From Plantago major (lineage: Eukaryota > Streptophyta > Magnoliopsida > Lamiales > Plantaginaceae): 64,000 nucleotides of DNA. The stretch spans positions 97,917,352 to 97,981,351 of the forward strand of contig CM048841.1 of the NCBI GenBank assembly GCA_026545765.1. Direction: 5' to 3'. The position numbers were made by a program, and so were the translations under genes. The stretch's first letter is position 1. Every line of letters begins with the position of its first letter. Shown piece after piece: positions 32,439 to 43,255 of the stretch. The notes beneath the pieces are model-generated. The model saw only the letters and a program-made list of their open reading frames with translations, was not told where the DNA came from and ran no database searches.

Positions 32439-35400
32439 ATGTCGTCAAAAAAAGCCGTTGCGATGTCGAAAAAAGCGACTGCGACGTCGTCTCATCCGGT
32501 GGATTTGGCCTTGGCTTCTCATGAAGAAGTGGTTAGAGATGGAACTCTGTTCATGAACACGCTCACTAGCTTCCATTTTGCTCTTAAGTCCAAGCTTGTG
32601 TATGTTTGATGGTTCTTTCCTATTTATTCTTTTATGACTTGATTAATTTTCTCTTTTTTTCTTCTTTATGAAAATTGATGACTTGTTTTAGGTGGAAGTA
32701 AAGCTTTGGTTTGAGTCTATAATTTACATGTGATTTAACTTTTTGTGAGAATGGGACAAATGATATATTTGGTCGCTTTTAGCTCTTTTTCTAGATGGAA
32801 TTAAATTTTGTTTTCTTGAATCTTGGCAATGTGGTACGTTTTCTAGATTTGTTAGCAACTTAGCGATCGACGACCAAGTCTTTTATAAAGTGAGTTGTTT
32901 ACGATTGACATCCATCCAATTGGTTTGATTGTCGCTTAACTGACTAAGCTGGTCGATTATGTGACAAGCTGGAAGTGAAAAATTTGTAAGAATGTATATC
33001 GTTTCTGATCTTGAATTGTTTTCGTGTTGGTGAAGGATTCCGGTAATCGGAGGAAGGGATCTCAACCTGCACACCTTGTATGTGGAAGTGACAAGAAGAG
33101 GTGGCTATGAAAAGGTATACACACATATATTTTGAATAATTGTGTACGCATTTCTAATTTCTTTTTTAATTTCTCACCAGTGTCCGTTACTTTGATTTCT
33201 CATCTTCTTTTTTGTGTGCATAAAAAGGTGGTGCTGGACAAGAAATGGAGAGAAGTTGGTACGGCATTTGGGTTCTCAGAAACGACAACAAGTGCGTCGT
33301 ATGCATTGAGGAAACACTATCTCATGCTCCTTCATCGTTACGAGCTGGTTTACTATTTCAGGATCCAGGATGCTACTGCTAGGCAAGGAGGTATATATAT
33401 ATATATATATGTGCCTTAACTTATTAATATCCTTCCTTTAAACTTTTACCGAATCTTTAGATAACAATTAAAATCGAAAAAACCCGATTAAAATGTGTTT
33501 TTAACAAGATTATGTGATTTTAATTGCTAGCAAAACATCCACTTATAATTTAAGTTTTACTCTTCACTAGATTTGTTCACTTACATATAGTATTAATTTT
33601 TGGTATATTAAGATTTTTTAGGGCAGTTTACTTGTTCCTTCTCTTGTGCAGATATACGGGTAAAAATGTCTAAAAAGCCCCGAATAATGTATTAGGTAAC
33701 AACGTCATAATTTTTTACGGAAACCAATCAATAATAACATCCCATAAACGTAGAATATGTATTTAGTAACAACGTCAGACAAAGTTGTAGGATTCAAATT
33801 CCGTTAGCAACGACATTCCAAGTTGGGAAATGTCCCATAAATATAAATGCAAAATATTTATTTAGTAACAACGTTAGACAAAATTGTGGATTCGAATTCC
33901 GTTAGCAACGACATTCCTAGATGGAAAATTCTATATACGTAGAATATTTATTTAGTAACAACGTCATACAAAGTTGTGGATTCGAATTCTTTTAGCAACG
34001 GCATTTTTAGATGGAAAATTGGATGAATTAAATAGTGTGGAATATCTTTTCAATACGACAATGTTACACGACCAACTAAAACGGTTCGTTTTTTGTATCT
34101 TATAATTGAAATCAACCCAAAAAAAACAACAACTGCAACAAGAAGATTGTCGTTTCTATTAGGGGTGTGTTTGTAAATGATTATCGACAAATTTTTTGCC
34201 TTGCTTTTGCTTAAAATTCTAATAATGTGATTTTAAGTAAAACCAAGGGGGTGTTTAGTACACACTAATAATTAAAATTAAACAATATTTCTGTAACGAC
34301 CCGGACCACTAATAATGGGCGATTCTTCGTAGCATTCTCGGGTGATATCTTTGGTTCATTGTCTCAACACAAGTTCTTTCCCGCACACTTTATCCTCACT
34401 CGTGCGCGAACTGGAAGACTTCCCAGTTGGTCACCCATCATAAGATTGCTCTAGATTCCCGAAATGAAAGGTGCACCTTGTTGGTATGAGTAGCATTCTC
34501 GATCCCTTCAAACTCTTTGGACTTAACTTGAAACTTTGGGCCGTTACAATTTCAATAGTCTATAATACAAAATAATCAATTAACAATATATTCTATATCA
34601 TTTAGCATTTTTTACTTAACATATATTATATTTTTCGGGTTTCATAATCATCATAAGCATCTCATTTGTTACTTTTAACTTACAACAATTTTGACTTTCT
34701 TAATTTTAGAGAACCAAACACTACTTAATTAGCGAAACCAAATACAAACATTAGTTTTGATTGTGGAAAAATAGATAATTAAACTTTTGCAATTCAAGTA
34801 TTTACTCTTTCATAATAGATAAATTAAGTTAAATATTCATTATTATTTCTAAAAAGCCACGAATACTAACATGTATTAGGTAGCAGCGTCACAAAATTTT
34901 ACAGAGGCTTAATTACTAACATCCCATAAACATAGGGTATGTATTTAGTAACAAGGTCAGACAAAGTTGTGTATTCGACTTTTGTTAATCCCATTCCTAG
35001 TAAAACCAATATATCTCGTTTTAATATGCCTCTGTTACACCAAGCTACCACGATCAATTAAATAATTAATTTGTTGTATCTTATAACTAAAAGCAAACAA
35101 AAAAAATAATACCCAAGTGCAATGACAAGCATGTCGTATCTACTAATTAAGGTCGTGTATGGAATATGTTTTTATTGAAATCATTTTACCTTGCTTTTAA
35201 AATCATTTTTACGATGTCACGGAATAATTTACTTTTAATAATATATCAGAAAGAGGATAATTCAATCAGCATAATTAGAGCACTCAAACTAACAACAAAA
35301 CATGCTCATAATAGAATTTAATCGACTGCAAAGCAAAAAAACGTTCATATATTAGTTGTAATTCAAACTCAGCAGAAAGGAAAGATGTTTTTTCCTAACA

Positions 35401-38400
35401 CATTTTCCTGAAAAATCTTATTTTCCTCTATTCTTTTTCTTTTCCACATTTTTCCTCAAACCAAATGAAGCCTAAGTTACCTTAAAGGGTGCAAAATTTT
35501 TTGCTTGTAGACAATGCTGGTTATGGCCCGTAGCAAATTCGTGTAATCTGGTGAAAATGTCAATTAAATGAGTGTATGGTGTTCCTTCTTTGACATTGAT
35601 TTCAAACAGAAGCGCATCTCCAGCGCAACCAATGGGATTCCATAATCTTATCGTTTCCCTTTTTTTTTTTTTTTGAGAATTAATTATCGTTTCCTGAATT
35701 ACTCTATATTTTCCCAGGTTTAACTTTTAAATGGGCAAGGTCCAACTTAATCGAACCCGTTTGAAACTAAAGGGTTGATTCATGTTGGTTATGGTCATTT
35801 GCATGTATACAACCTGAACACGATAATTATTAACAAGTAAATCATCGGATAGATGTTTACTAAAATCATCTCGTCTGACCCGTTTGAAAATAAGGCAAAA
35901 TAAACTCGTTTTCAGATTCTCAATTTTCAAATTTATTTATGTTCATAAATCTGTTATATATGCTATTAAACGGGCCGAAAACAACCCGAACTAATCCCGT
36001 TAAGGATCCAATGGGTTGATACCCAATATTCTTATCTAGTTGAAACTATCTATGTACTCCATCCACCCGGTTGAGAACTTAATGCATTAGGGTGTGCGCG
36101 TAATTTTAGGTGAAAAATTAAAATAAATTAATAAAACATAATAATGTAGTTTTTTGCCGGGCTTAAACTGTCCATGTTCAAGAAGTATCAACCTTCACCA
36201 ACATGATCTAATGGCGAAGGATATGTGATCTTAACCATTGCAGCGATTGGGTCCTATGTATAAGGATCTCTTAGAACAATTTCATATGGACCTCGTCGTC
36301 TTTTGTTCCATTGACTTCAGCCCCTCTCCAACACGCATTAACCATAAGTTTCCTGATGATTTCAACCTTGACATTGGATCCACCATAATTGTAAAATAAC
36401 AAATATAAGTACATATTAGAGAAATTCACTCACGTCTTTTAAATGATCAAGGAGGTGCAGGCATGATATCATGTTTGCTACCCTTCAGTATAACTGGTTA
36501 TGTATGTTTTAAGTGTCCAATAAATACGACAATTAATCTACTGAATGGTTTCTCATTGACTCCTACTTGCACCTCTCATTACCTCTCTAATATTACGGTC
36601 AAAGGCCTAAAAAACAAATTATATTATTCATGGAGGCCTTATCCAGTGTCAATGCAATGACATAAATTGCATTGAGTATAAAAAAAAAATGGAAGGCAAT
36701 ACGGAGTACAATTTAACAACGCAAACATAACGCTACCTCCAAATTTTGTTAAACACCTACTTGTAAACCAAAATAGCGGTGAATTCAGTTCATGAGTTAA
36801 AATTATAGTATTATTCTTAAAGTTGAATTCCAAGGTTGCAAATATAAAATTCTTTGAGTTAAAATTATAGTATTATTCTTAAATTTGAGTTCCAAGGTTG
36901 CAAATATAATTTTTTTTTGAGTTCCAAATTTGGAATCCTTTTTTGAGGATTTTACCACAAAACGTGGTTTACTATTCAAATTAAACTTTTCAAGTTGTAA
37001 TTATCTCATGTTCAAAGTTGGTTTATACATCGAATTTAGTTGTCAAGTTCAAATTACGTGCCCCATTCTTAGAGAATATTTACATACATTGTGGTTTACC
37101 CTTTCAATAGAGTCTTAAAGTTGTAATTACCTCATTATTAGAGTTGGTTTAAGTTCCAAATGTGCAACTAACTATTCCAAATAATGAACTTTACCTTTCA
37201 ATATAGTCTCAAAGTTATAATTATCACATTTTTGTAGTTGGTTTGCTCGTCAATTTGAGTTTTCAAGTTAGATTGACCACATTTTTATAGTTGAGTTTAT
37301 ACTACCAATTGAGTCGAGCCATAAGTTGGAAGTACCCTTTCTTTGAATAAGTTCTTCATATAGCATGGTTTAGTCTTCGAATGTAGTCCCCAAATTATAA
37401 TTATAACAATCTTAGAGTTTGTTTACCCCCTCGACTTGAGTTCTCAAATGAAATTATTATATCCTTAGAGTATTTTACCACATAAAGTTGCTTACGTTTG
37501 TAATATAGTTTTACGTATAAATGATTTCAATCATAGAATATTTTTACCGTTTGAACAAAATTCCTAATTCGGAATTATCTCATTGTTAGATTATTTTCAA
37601 ATAGCATGGTTCATCCTTCCATTAGAGTTCCCAAGTTGAATACCAATTGAGCTGAGTCCATAAGTTGGAAGTACCCTTTTTTTGAATAAGTTCTTCATAT
37701 AGCATGGTTTGGTCTTCGAATGTAGTCCCCAAATTATAATTATAACAATCTTAGATTTTGTTTACCCCTCGACTTGAGTTTTCAAATGAAATTATCATAT
37801 CCTTAGAGTATTTTACCACATAAAGTTGCTTACGTTTGTAATATAGTTTTACGTATAAATGATTTCAATCGTAGAATATTTTTACCGTTTGAACAAAATT
37901 CCTAATTCGGAATTATCTCATTGTTAGATTATTTTCAAATAGCATGGTTCATCCTTCCATTAGAGTTCCCAAGTTGAATACCAATTGAGTTGAGTCCATA
38001 AGTTGGAAGTACCCTTTTTTTGAATAAGTTCTTCATATAGCATGGTTTGGTCTTCGAATGTAGTCCCCAAATTATAATTATAACAATCTTAGAGTTTGTT
38101 TACCCCTCGACTTGAGTTTTCAAATGAAATTATCATATTATTAGAGTATTTTACCACATAAAGTGGCTTACGTTTCTAATATAGTTTTACGTTTAAATGA
38201 TTTCAATCATAGAATATTTTTACCGTTTGAACAAAATTCCTAATTCGGAATTATCTCATTGTTAGATTATTTTCAAATAGCATGGATCATCCTTGCATTA
38301 GAGTTCCCAAGTTGAATTATATTATTCTTACAGTTGTTTCGCCCTTCAAATGGAGTTCTCAATTAAGAATTACTTCATTCTTAAAGTTGAAATTAACTTT

Positions 38401-41400
38401 TGAATTGAATTTTCAAGTTAAAATATCTCATTGTTAAAGTGTGTAGACCTTTTGAATTGAGTTCCTGAGGAATTTATGTATTTCTTCCAATAATTTTTTC
38501 ATATAGTATGGTTTACTATTCAAATAGAGTTCTCAAGTTGGATTTATCCCTTTTTTTGAGTTGCTTTTAACTTCAACTTGAATTTTCAAATTGCAATGAT
38601 CACATTCTTAGAATTTTGTTTGGTTTCACGTTGAGCTCCTATGTAGGAACATTCTAATTCTAAAATTTGAGCTTACCGTTCAAACTAAGTTTTCAATTTT
38701 TTTTAATCTCATTGTTATAGTTGATTTGTTATACGAATTGATTTCCCTAGTTAGAATTATCCCATTTTTTAGTTGAGTTTACTTTCGAATTAAGTTCTTG
38801 TGCTTGAATCATCCATTCATTAGAGTATTTTTCCCATATAATGTGGTTTATTATCCGAATATAGTTTTCAAGTTGTAATTATCTCATTCTTATAGTTTGT
38901 TTGACCTTGGAATTGAGTTCCCACGTTCGAATTATCTCATTAATAAAGTTGAATTTTACTTTTCGAGTTGAGATCCCAAGTTTGCATTATCTCATTCATA
39001 AAGTTCGTTTACGCCTCGAATTGAGTTCCTAAATTGAAATTATCTCTTACTTAGTCGTATCAGATTTTTCAAAATCGACCCTGCTAAATGGTATTTTGTT
39101 TAGATTAGTACTCACAGTTCAAACAATTACAGATGATTCCAAATTTATAATGTAGTTTGAAACTAATTACAACAAACCCAAAAAGTCAAATATTATCTAA
39201 TTTTATTTAATTTTATAATGATTATTTCTATTTTAACTTTTCTTTTAGTTTTCTCCTATAATTTCAAATATTCAACACTTTTTTCTATTTTATGCTATTC
39301 AAATATTCAACACTTTTTTTTTCCAATTCATATATTATAATTGGTGTCTATGGATTCGTTTCGTCGCGATGAATCCAAATACATGTTCAAAATATTTTTC
39401 GAAGTTTTGCAGATAAAATTATATGTGATTTAATAAAAACTATATCTGTAGTGAACATACTAAAAATATAAACTGAGAAAGTTATAAGGTGCATTGCATT
39501 GTCAAGAATAAAATGTTCCATAACTTGTTTTTCAAATTTAGAATTTACACAACCATTAGATCTCATTTAACAATTTAATTTTTTTATTTTAATATATAAA
39601 TAATTTATTTAATTAATAATAATATATATAAGATTGGGGTCTATGGATTCGTGTTGTCACGGTGAATCCAAATATATGTTTAAAATATTTTTTGGAGTTT
39701 TGCAGATAAAGTTATATGTGATTTAATAAAAATTATGTGTACAGTTAACATACAAAAAATATATAGTACATTTCTAAATTACTATTTTTCTTTTTGATTT
39801 AATTTTGTGAATAAAACTCCATGAAATTCAAAGAGACATGCCACGTAGGACTTTGCACATGTGGTATGACTCTTCATTGAGATAGGTCACCACTTTTATT
39901 ATATATTGAGATTTTACATATTATGTTTGCTAATACATATATTTGGCCTTAGGAGGTCCATTAATTCATGATGATATGTGACTAACGTTTAGTGGCTCAT
40001 TTCATTGTCATAGTTTCACCGTCTATGGAATGATCTGATAAACTTATGAACAAGTTTATCAGCTCGATGTTCTCAAAGAGAAAATACATAGCATTGGCAC
40101 TTTCTTCAACAACCTGGAAATTTCAGGTTCCATCTTATTTTTAGGTCTACTTTTTGGCATTCAAAAGTACTTTATTGCTATATATCACAACTCACAAATA
40201 TGTTCGAACTCTCATGTTTTATAAACATGAATGCGGACTTTGCAAAAACCCATTTTTAAAGATAATCTTTTCACATACATGTATACACTCACTTTTCTAA
40301 AAAAACAAACTACTAAACAATATTGCAACCTTCTTTTGTAACTCAAAAGTATAAAACTGTAAGGAGATTGAAATGTATAGTTATTTGGAAAGTGTTTCAA
40401 GGAAATGCGCATTCCCCCCTTTTTGTGTACAGAATCAAAAAATCCATTTTCTTTTCTTTAGCACCAGGGGGTGTGATAAAGGCGGGTCGAGCGGTAAGAA
40501 GTTGAGGGTGTTTATCCGAACAAAGTATTTAGTGATATGATTTATTATTAATTTTATATGTAAATAATCGACCTAATATCGAACAGAAAAAAATAGTGAA
40601 ATCCAAAGAGCATATTTTACAACTCTAATCTTATTCTGAATCTTTCACCATTCTAATATCTATGCCAAAATCAACTTAAATGGGTAACTAATCATCTATA
40701 ATCTTTCAAATTCTATGAATTAATTAGATGAAACATATAATCCTTAATCTATTAGAAGTCAAATTTTGAAGTAACAAGAGTACAATGATAAATTAGTCCT
40801 TTGAATGTATATACTAACCGATTTCTGATGATCATTTTGATGTATACAGGTCATGCTTCATTCCATGCTGTTGGAACAATTGAGGGTAAGTTCGACCATG
40901 GCTACTTTGTCTCTGTGAAGGTGGGAACCGAGATGCTCCACGGCGTGCTGTACCATCCCGGCCAATCTTCCGGTAGTTCTGCAATTGTACCTGTAGCAGC
41001 AGCAGCAGCAGCAGAAGGTTCTGAAGGTTCAGCAGAACCTTCTGCTTCTGCTCCTCCTCCTATACTGGCCCTTCCAGCTCCGAAGCGAGCACGTAGGAGC
41101 AGGAAACGAAGAGCCGTGGATCCTCAACATCCCAAGCCAAACAGGAGTGGTTACAACTTCTTCTTCGCGGAGCGACATACCGCTCTCAAGTCTCAGTTCC
41201 CTGAGAGGGAAAGGGAGTTCACTAGGATGATAGGCAATGCCTGGACTAATCTCCCTGAGGAACAAAAACTGGTAAGCATACTGACTTTTCATGATTGATT
41301 CGGTATATGAATTCATTCGATTATATTTGACGCTTTTGCGCGTTATTGGGTGAATGTTACAGGTGTACAATGACTATGGAGTGATAGACAAGGAGAGGTA

Positions 41401-41470
41401 CCATAGGGAATTGGAAGAGTACAAGACCATGATCAAGGGCAAGGGCAAGGCCAAGGCAGAGAATGCTTGA
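32439..41470 (+). CDS. ARID-HMG DNA-binding protein (HMGB9/10/11/15 type)
   Basis: Five exons: 32439-32599, 33036-33114, 33228-33390, 40850-41271 and 41363-41470, phase-consistent, 310 residues. The ARID domain spans about 36-126: FMNTLTSFHFALKSKLVIPVIGG, LHTLYVEVTRRGGYEKV, KWREVGTAFGF, ALRKHYLMLLHRYE. A linker follows with VGTIEGKFDHGYFVSV (as in the plant family), an alanine run and a basic segment KRARRSRKRR (213-222), a likely nuclear signal and minor-groove contact. One HMG box is at 228-296 (PKPNRSGYNFFFAERH, GNAWTNLPEEQK, Y..LEEYK). Proteins with this pairing are plant nuclear DNA-binding proteins; AtHMGB15 is linked to pollen gene regulation. The odd feature is intron 3, 7459 bp, full of repeats. 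Confidence 0.93.
33667..35200 (+). repeat. Duplicated segment in intron 3
   Basis: Segment 33667-34215 and segment 34849-35200 are diverged copies in the same order: AAAAGCC.CGAATA, GTATTAGGTA.CA.CGTCA, CATCCCATAAAC.TAG, TTTAGTAACAA.GTCAGACAAA, then TTGTATCTTATAA.T.AAA and CCTTGCTTTT. The first copy contains three to four extra tandem units of about 100 bp built on TAGTAACAACGTNANACAAA. A Cassandra-like solo LTR lies between the two copies. Confidence 0.8.
34292..34548 (-). mobile_element. Cassandra-type solo LTR with 5S rRNA-like sequence
   Basis: 257 bp with ends TGTAACGACCC and GGGCCGTTACA, flanked by a perfect 5-bp duplication ATTTC (34287-34291 and 34549-34553). On the minus strand it contains a 5S rRNA-like segment: CTCATACCAACAAGGTGCACC, then GATGGGTGACCAACTGGGAAG, which match the A-box side and the C-box side of plant 5S rRNA. 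This combination defines Cassandra TRIM elements. Only one LTR is present, so it is a solo LTR left by recombination. It is not a functional 5S gene. Confidence 0.88.
36780..39060 (+). repeat. Degenerate short tandem repeat field in intron 3
   Basis: About 2.3 kb built from diverged units of roughly 55-60 bp with the theme GAGTTCCCAAGTTGAATTAT then CTCATTCTTAGAGTTGGTTT and TACCTTTCGAATT. Units vary strongly, which suggests an old array. A higher-order 338-bp repeat is embedded at 37305-38318. Confidence 0.85.
37305..38318 (+). repeat. Three tandem copies of a 338-bp unit
   Basis: Copies start at 37305, 37643 and 37981 with CCAATTGAG.(C/T)GAG.CCATAAG and run through TAGCATGGTTTNGTCTTCGA, TTGCTTACGTTTG and TAGAGTTCCCAAGTTGAA. 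They differ by few substitutions, so this higher-order amplification is younger than the surrounding 55-60 bp array. Confidence 0.92.
39340..39762 (+). repeat. Two spaced direct repeats of about 130 bp in intron 3
   Basis: Copies at 39340-39470 and 39633-39762 share TTGG.GTCTATGGATTCGT, GGTGAATCCAAATA.ATGTT and TTTTGCAGATAAA.TTATATG. The 160-bp spacer is AT-rich and unrelated. Confidence 0.85.
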
Positions 41471-41765
41471 AGAAACAATAGCCGTTTTCGTTTAGAATTT
41501 GAGGAATAATAGATCTTGTTGAAGTTTTTCTCAAGATCAGATAGCTTTGCGGACTTTGGTTAATGCTTCTGGAATGTTTTCGATTTTCGCCTTGAATAGT
41601 GAAGACTTTCCGTTTTAAGATATTTCCTGGTAGCATCTTTTTGAAGAACATTTGATCTAAGCTCTTACAAAATTGTTTTTGATCTAAGTAGCTAGCCTAT
41701 CTAGGATGTCAGTTGGTCAATTTGGACTGATCCGGGCCAGTCCATGACAAAAACGAAACGAAAGT
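41471..41765. other. 3' flank of the ARID-HMG gene
   Basis: Likely 3' UTR of the ARID-HMG gene followed by a short spacer before the convergent copper-transporter relic. No gene seen. Confidence 0.5.
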
Positions 41766-42161
41766 TCAACAGTTACGATTCATGTGAGCAGGTTCAACGC
41801 TATGATCAGCCACTGCAATGAGATAAACACCTACGTTGAACGACATAACCGCGAGCATGACAAGGTTAACCAAGCCAGCCCTGAGACCATACACGACTGC
41901 CTGCACCGTGCGTGCTGTCACTGAGGTACTTGAAGACGTATCGCGTAGGATTTTGCAGCGTGATAACCGTTCCACCAAGAGCACGAGCAAAACACAAACA
42001 CCAGAGCTAAAATGTACATGCCAAGGTGGTCGTATCGTGGCCAGCCGTCGAAGAGGATCTCCATATTCTTGCCCCAGAAAAGATTCATGTGCATAATCAT
42101 GTCGGCGTTTGCACGGCATAGAATTCTTTCTGTTGGTGGAGGCGGCACCACCGCCGTTCAT
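41766..42161 (-). pseudogene. COPT: COPT/CTR copper transporter, frameshifted
   Basis: COPT proteins are small trimeric Cu(I) importers with three membrane spans. On the minus strand the N-terminal frame reads MIMHMNLFWGKNMEILFDGW (Met-rich HM.FFWGKN block, about 42100-42041), then the first span YILALVFVF. A one-base shift near 41990 moves the rest into another frame, with VLLVLLVERLS (end of span 1), RAGLVNLVMLAVMSFN carrying the copper-binding M-x3-M motif (MLAVM) and GVYLIAVA (span 3). The upstream MNGGGAAS start is in that second frame too, so at least one more shift would be needed to join it. The C terminus departs from the family after span 3. No intron signs. Either a pseudogene or an intact gene with a sequencing error. 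Confidence 0.8.
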
Positions 42162-42480
42162 CGTGTTGGTTTGGGAAGGTGATCATGTGATAGATCTGGT
42201 TATGAGATGCACTGTTGATTGTGATCCAATAAGTATCATCGATGTGCTAGTACATATAGTACAAGCAGAGTGTTTGGCTCCAAACTTGAGTTTTTGTGTT
42301 AGTAGAATAACTCAATTCGAGTTGGAAAAACTCAACTCAAGTTGTGATTCAAAATAAGTCAGCAACATAATATGTGCCATATTGATCGGGATTGTGCGAG
42401 TTTCACTGCTTGTTTACGTTTTTTTAATTTTTGAGTTACGCAACGATTTTAAGAATACTACGTACGAAAAAGTGTCTTGG
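42162..42480. other. Spacer with truncated MITE-like ends
   Basis: Contains GAGTGTTTGGCTCCAAACTTGAG and GAATAACTCAATTCGAGTTGG (42267-42340), which resemble the foldback element at 45523-45649, here incomplete. The last part is upstream promoter of the U6-like locus (GGGCCCTTTCAGTTAAGGCCCA). Confidence 0.5.
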
Positions 42481-42540
42481 GCCCTTTCAGTTAAGGCCCA
42501 ATTGTTAAAGAGTTCCAATCGACTCTACTCATCCAAAAAG

Positions 42541-42587
42541 CTCCCACATCATAAACCACTTGGAGTTTTTTTTCCTCTATATATATA
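42541..42587 (+). promoter_or_regulatory. Plant snRNA promoter: USE and TATA (U6-like locus 1)
   Basis: CTCCCACATCA at 42541-42551 matches the plant upstream sequence element (RTCCCACATCG). TATATATATAAA starts at 42578. The 26-bp gap is in the short range typical for pol III snRNA genes in plants rather than the longer pol II spacing. Confidence 0.85.
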
Positions 42588-42597
42588 AAGCTACATT

Positions 42598-42690
42598 GCA
42601 TCCGATAAAATTGGAACAATAGAGAGAAGATTAGCATGGCTCTTGCGCAAGGATGACACGCACAAATCAAGAAATGGTCCAAATTTTTTT
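42598..42690 (+). ncRNA. U6: U6 snRNA-like gene 1, divergent
   Basis: From GCATCCGATAAAATTGG onwards the sequence follows plant U6 (GAAGATTAGCATGG, TGCGCAAGGATGACACGC, GAAATGGTCCAAATTTT) and ends in a T7 terminator. The 5' stem-loop (GTCCCTTCGGGGAC in normal U6) is missing; only CTACATT stands before it. The ACAGAGA box, which pairs with the 5' splice site, reads AGAGAGA (AATAGAGAGAAG). The AGC triad is kept. Promoter position suggests that transcription would start at about 42600. Probably a pseudogene or a variant U6; expression is the deciding test. Confidence 0.8.
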
Positions 42691-42880
42691 CCACATCTCG
42701 AACATTTGGAAGGATCCTTTAGAAGTAGTAATCTTTTCATATTCGCAAAGTTACATGTTGAAATTTGGGAGTATCCTACATCTCAAGTTCTTACAACTGA
42801 AATGATTATAAACTGTTAAGCATATCCTCAAAGACCAAAGTTACATATTGAAAACTTGAAAGGACAAACATGACTAACAA

Positions 42881-43255
42881 AGCAAACAGATTTATGCTTG
42901 CATATACCATGCTAACAAAGTAGTCGTTTATGTCTATTACCAGTTGATAAAAAGAGACTGGCTGTATCAGGATTGGTTGAAACAGGACATTTATCCCTTG
43001 CCCTCATGCTTTTCTGTTCAGACCATGAAAGAAACGATGCTTTCGCCTTCTAGAATGCTTTCTGAAAGCAAACAGATTTATGCTTGCATATACCATGCTA
43101 ACAAAGTAGTCGTTTATGTCTATTACCAGTTGATAAAAAAGAGACTGGCTGTATCAGGATTGGTTGAAACAGGACATTTATCCCTTGTCCTCATGCTTTT
43201 CTGTTCAGACCATGAAAGAAACGATGCTTTCGCCTTCTAGAATGCTTTCTGAAAG
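42881..43255 (-). repeat. 186-bp tandem duplication covering the U11/U12-25K last exon
   Basis: Copies 42881-43066 and 43067-43255 start AGCAAACAGATTTATGCTTG and end CTTTCTGAAAGC. They are almost identical (one extra A, and CC against TC changes). The right copy includes the real end of the U11/U12-25K coding sequence and its stop; the left copy includes a second, unused copy of the same final codons and stop. Confidence 0.95.

Noticed and set aside
34380-34500. 5S rRNA gene on the minus strand
   Set aside because: Only the two ends of 5S rRNA match; the middle is different, and the stretch lies inside a 257-bp LTR with TG/CA ends and a 5-bp duplication. It is a Cassandra-type LTR.
37305-38318. 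CRISPR-like array in intron 3
   Set aside because: Units are long, contiguous and diverged, with no short repeat plus unique spacer plan, and the genome is a plant.
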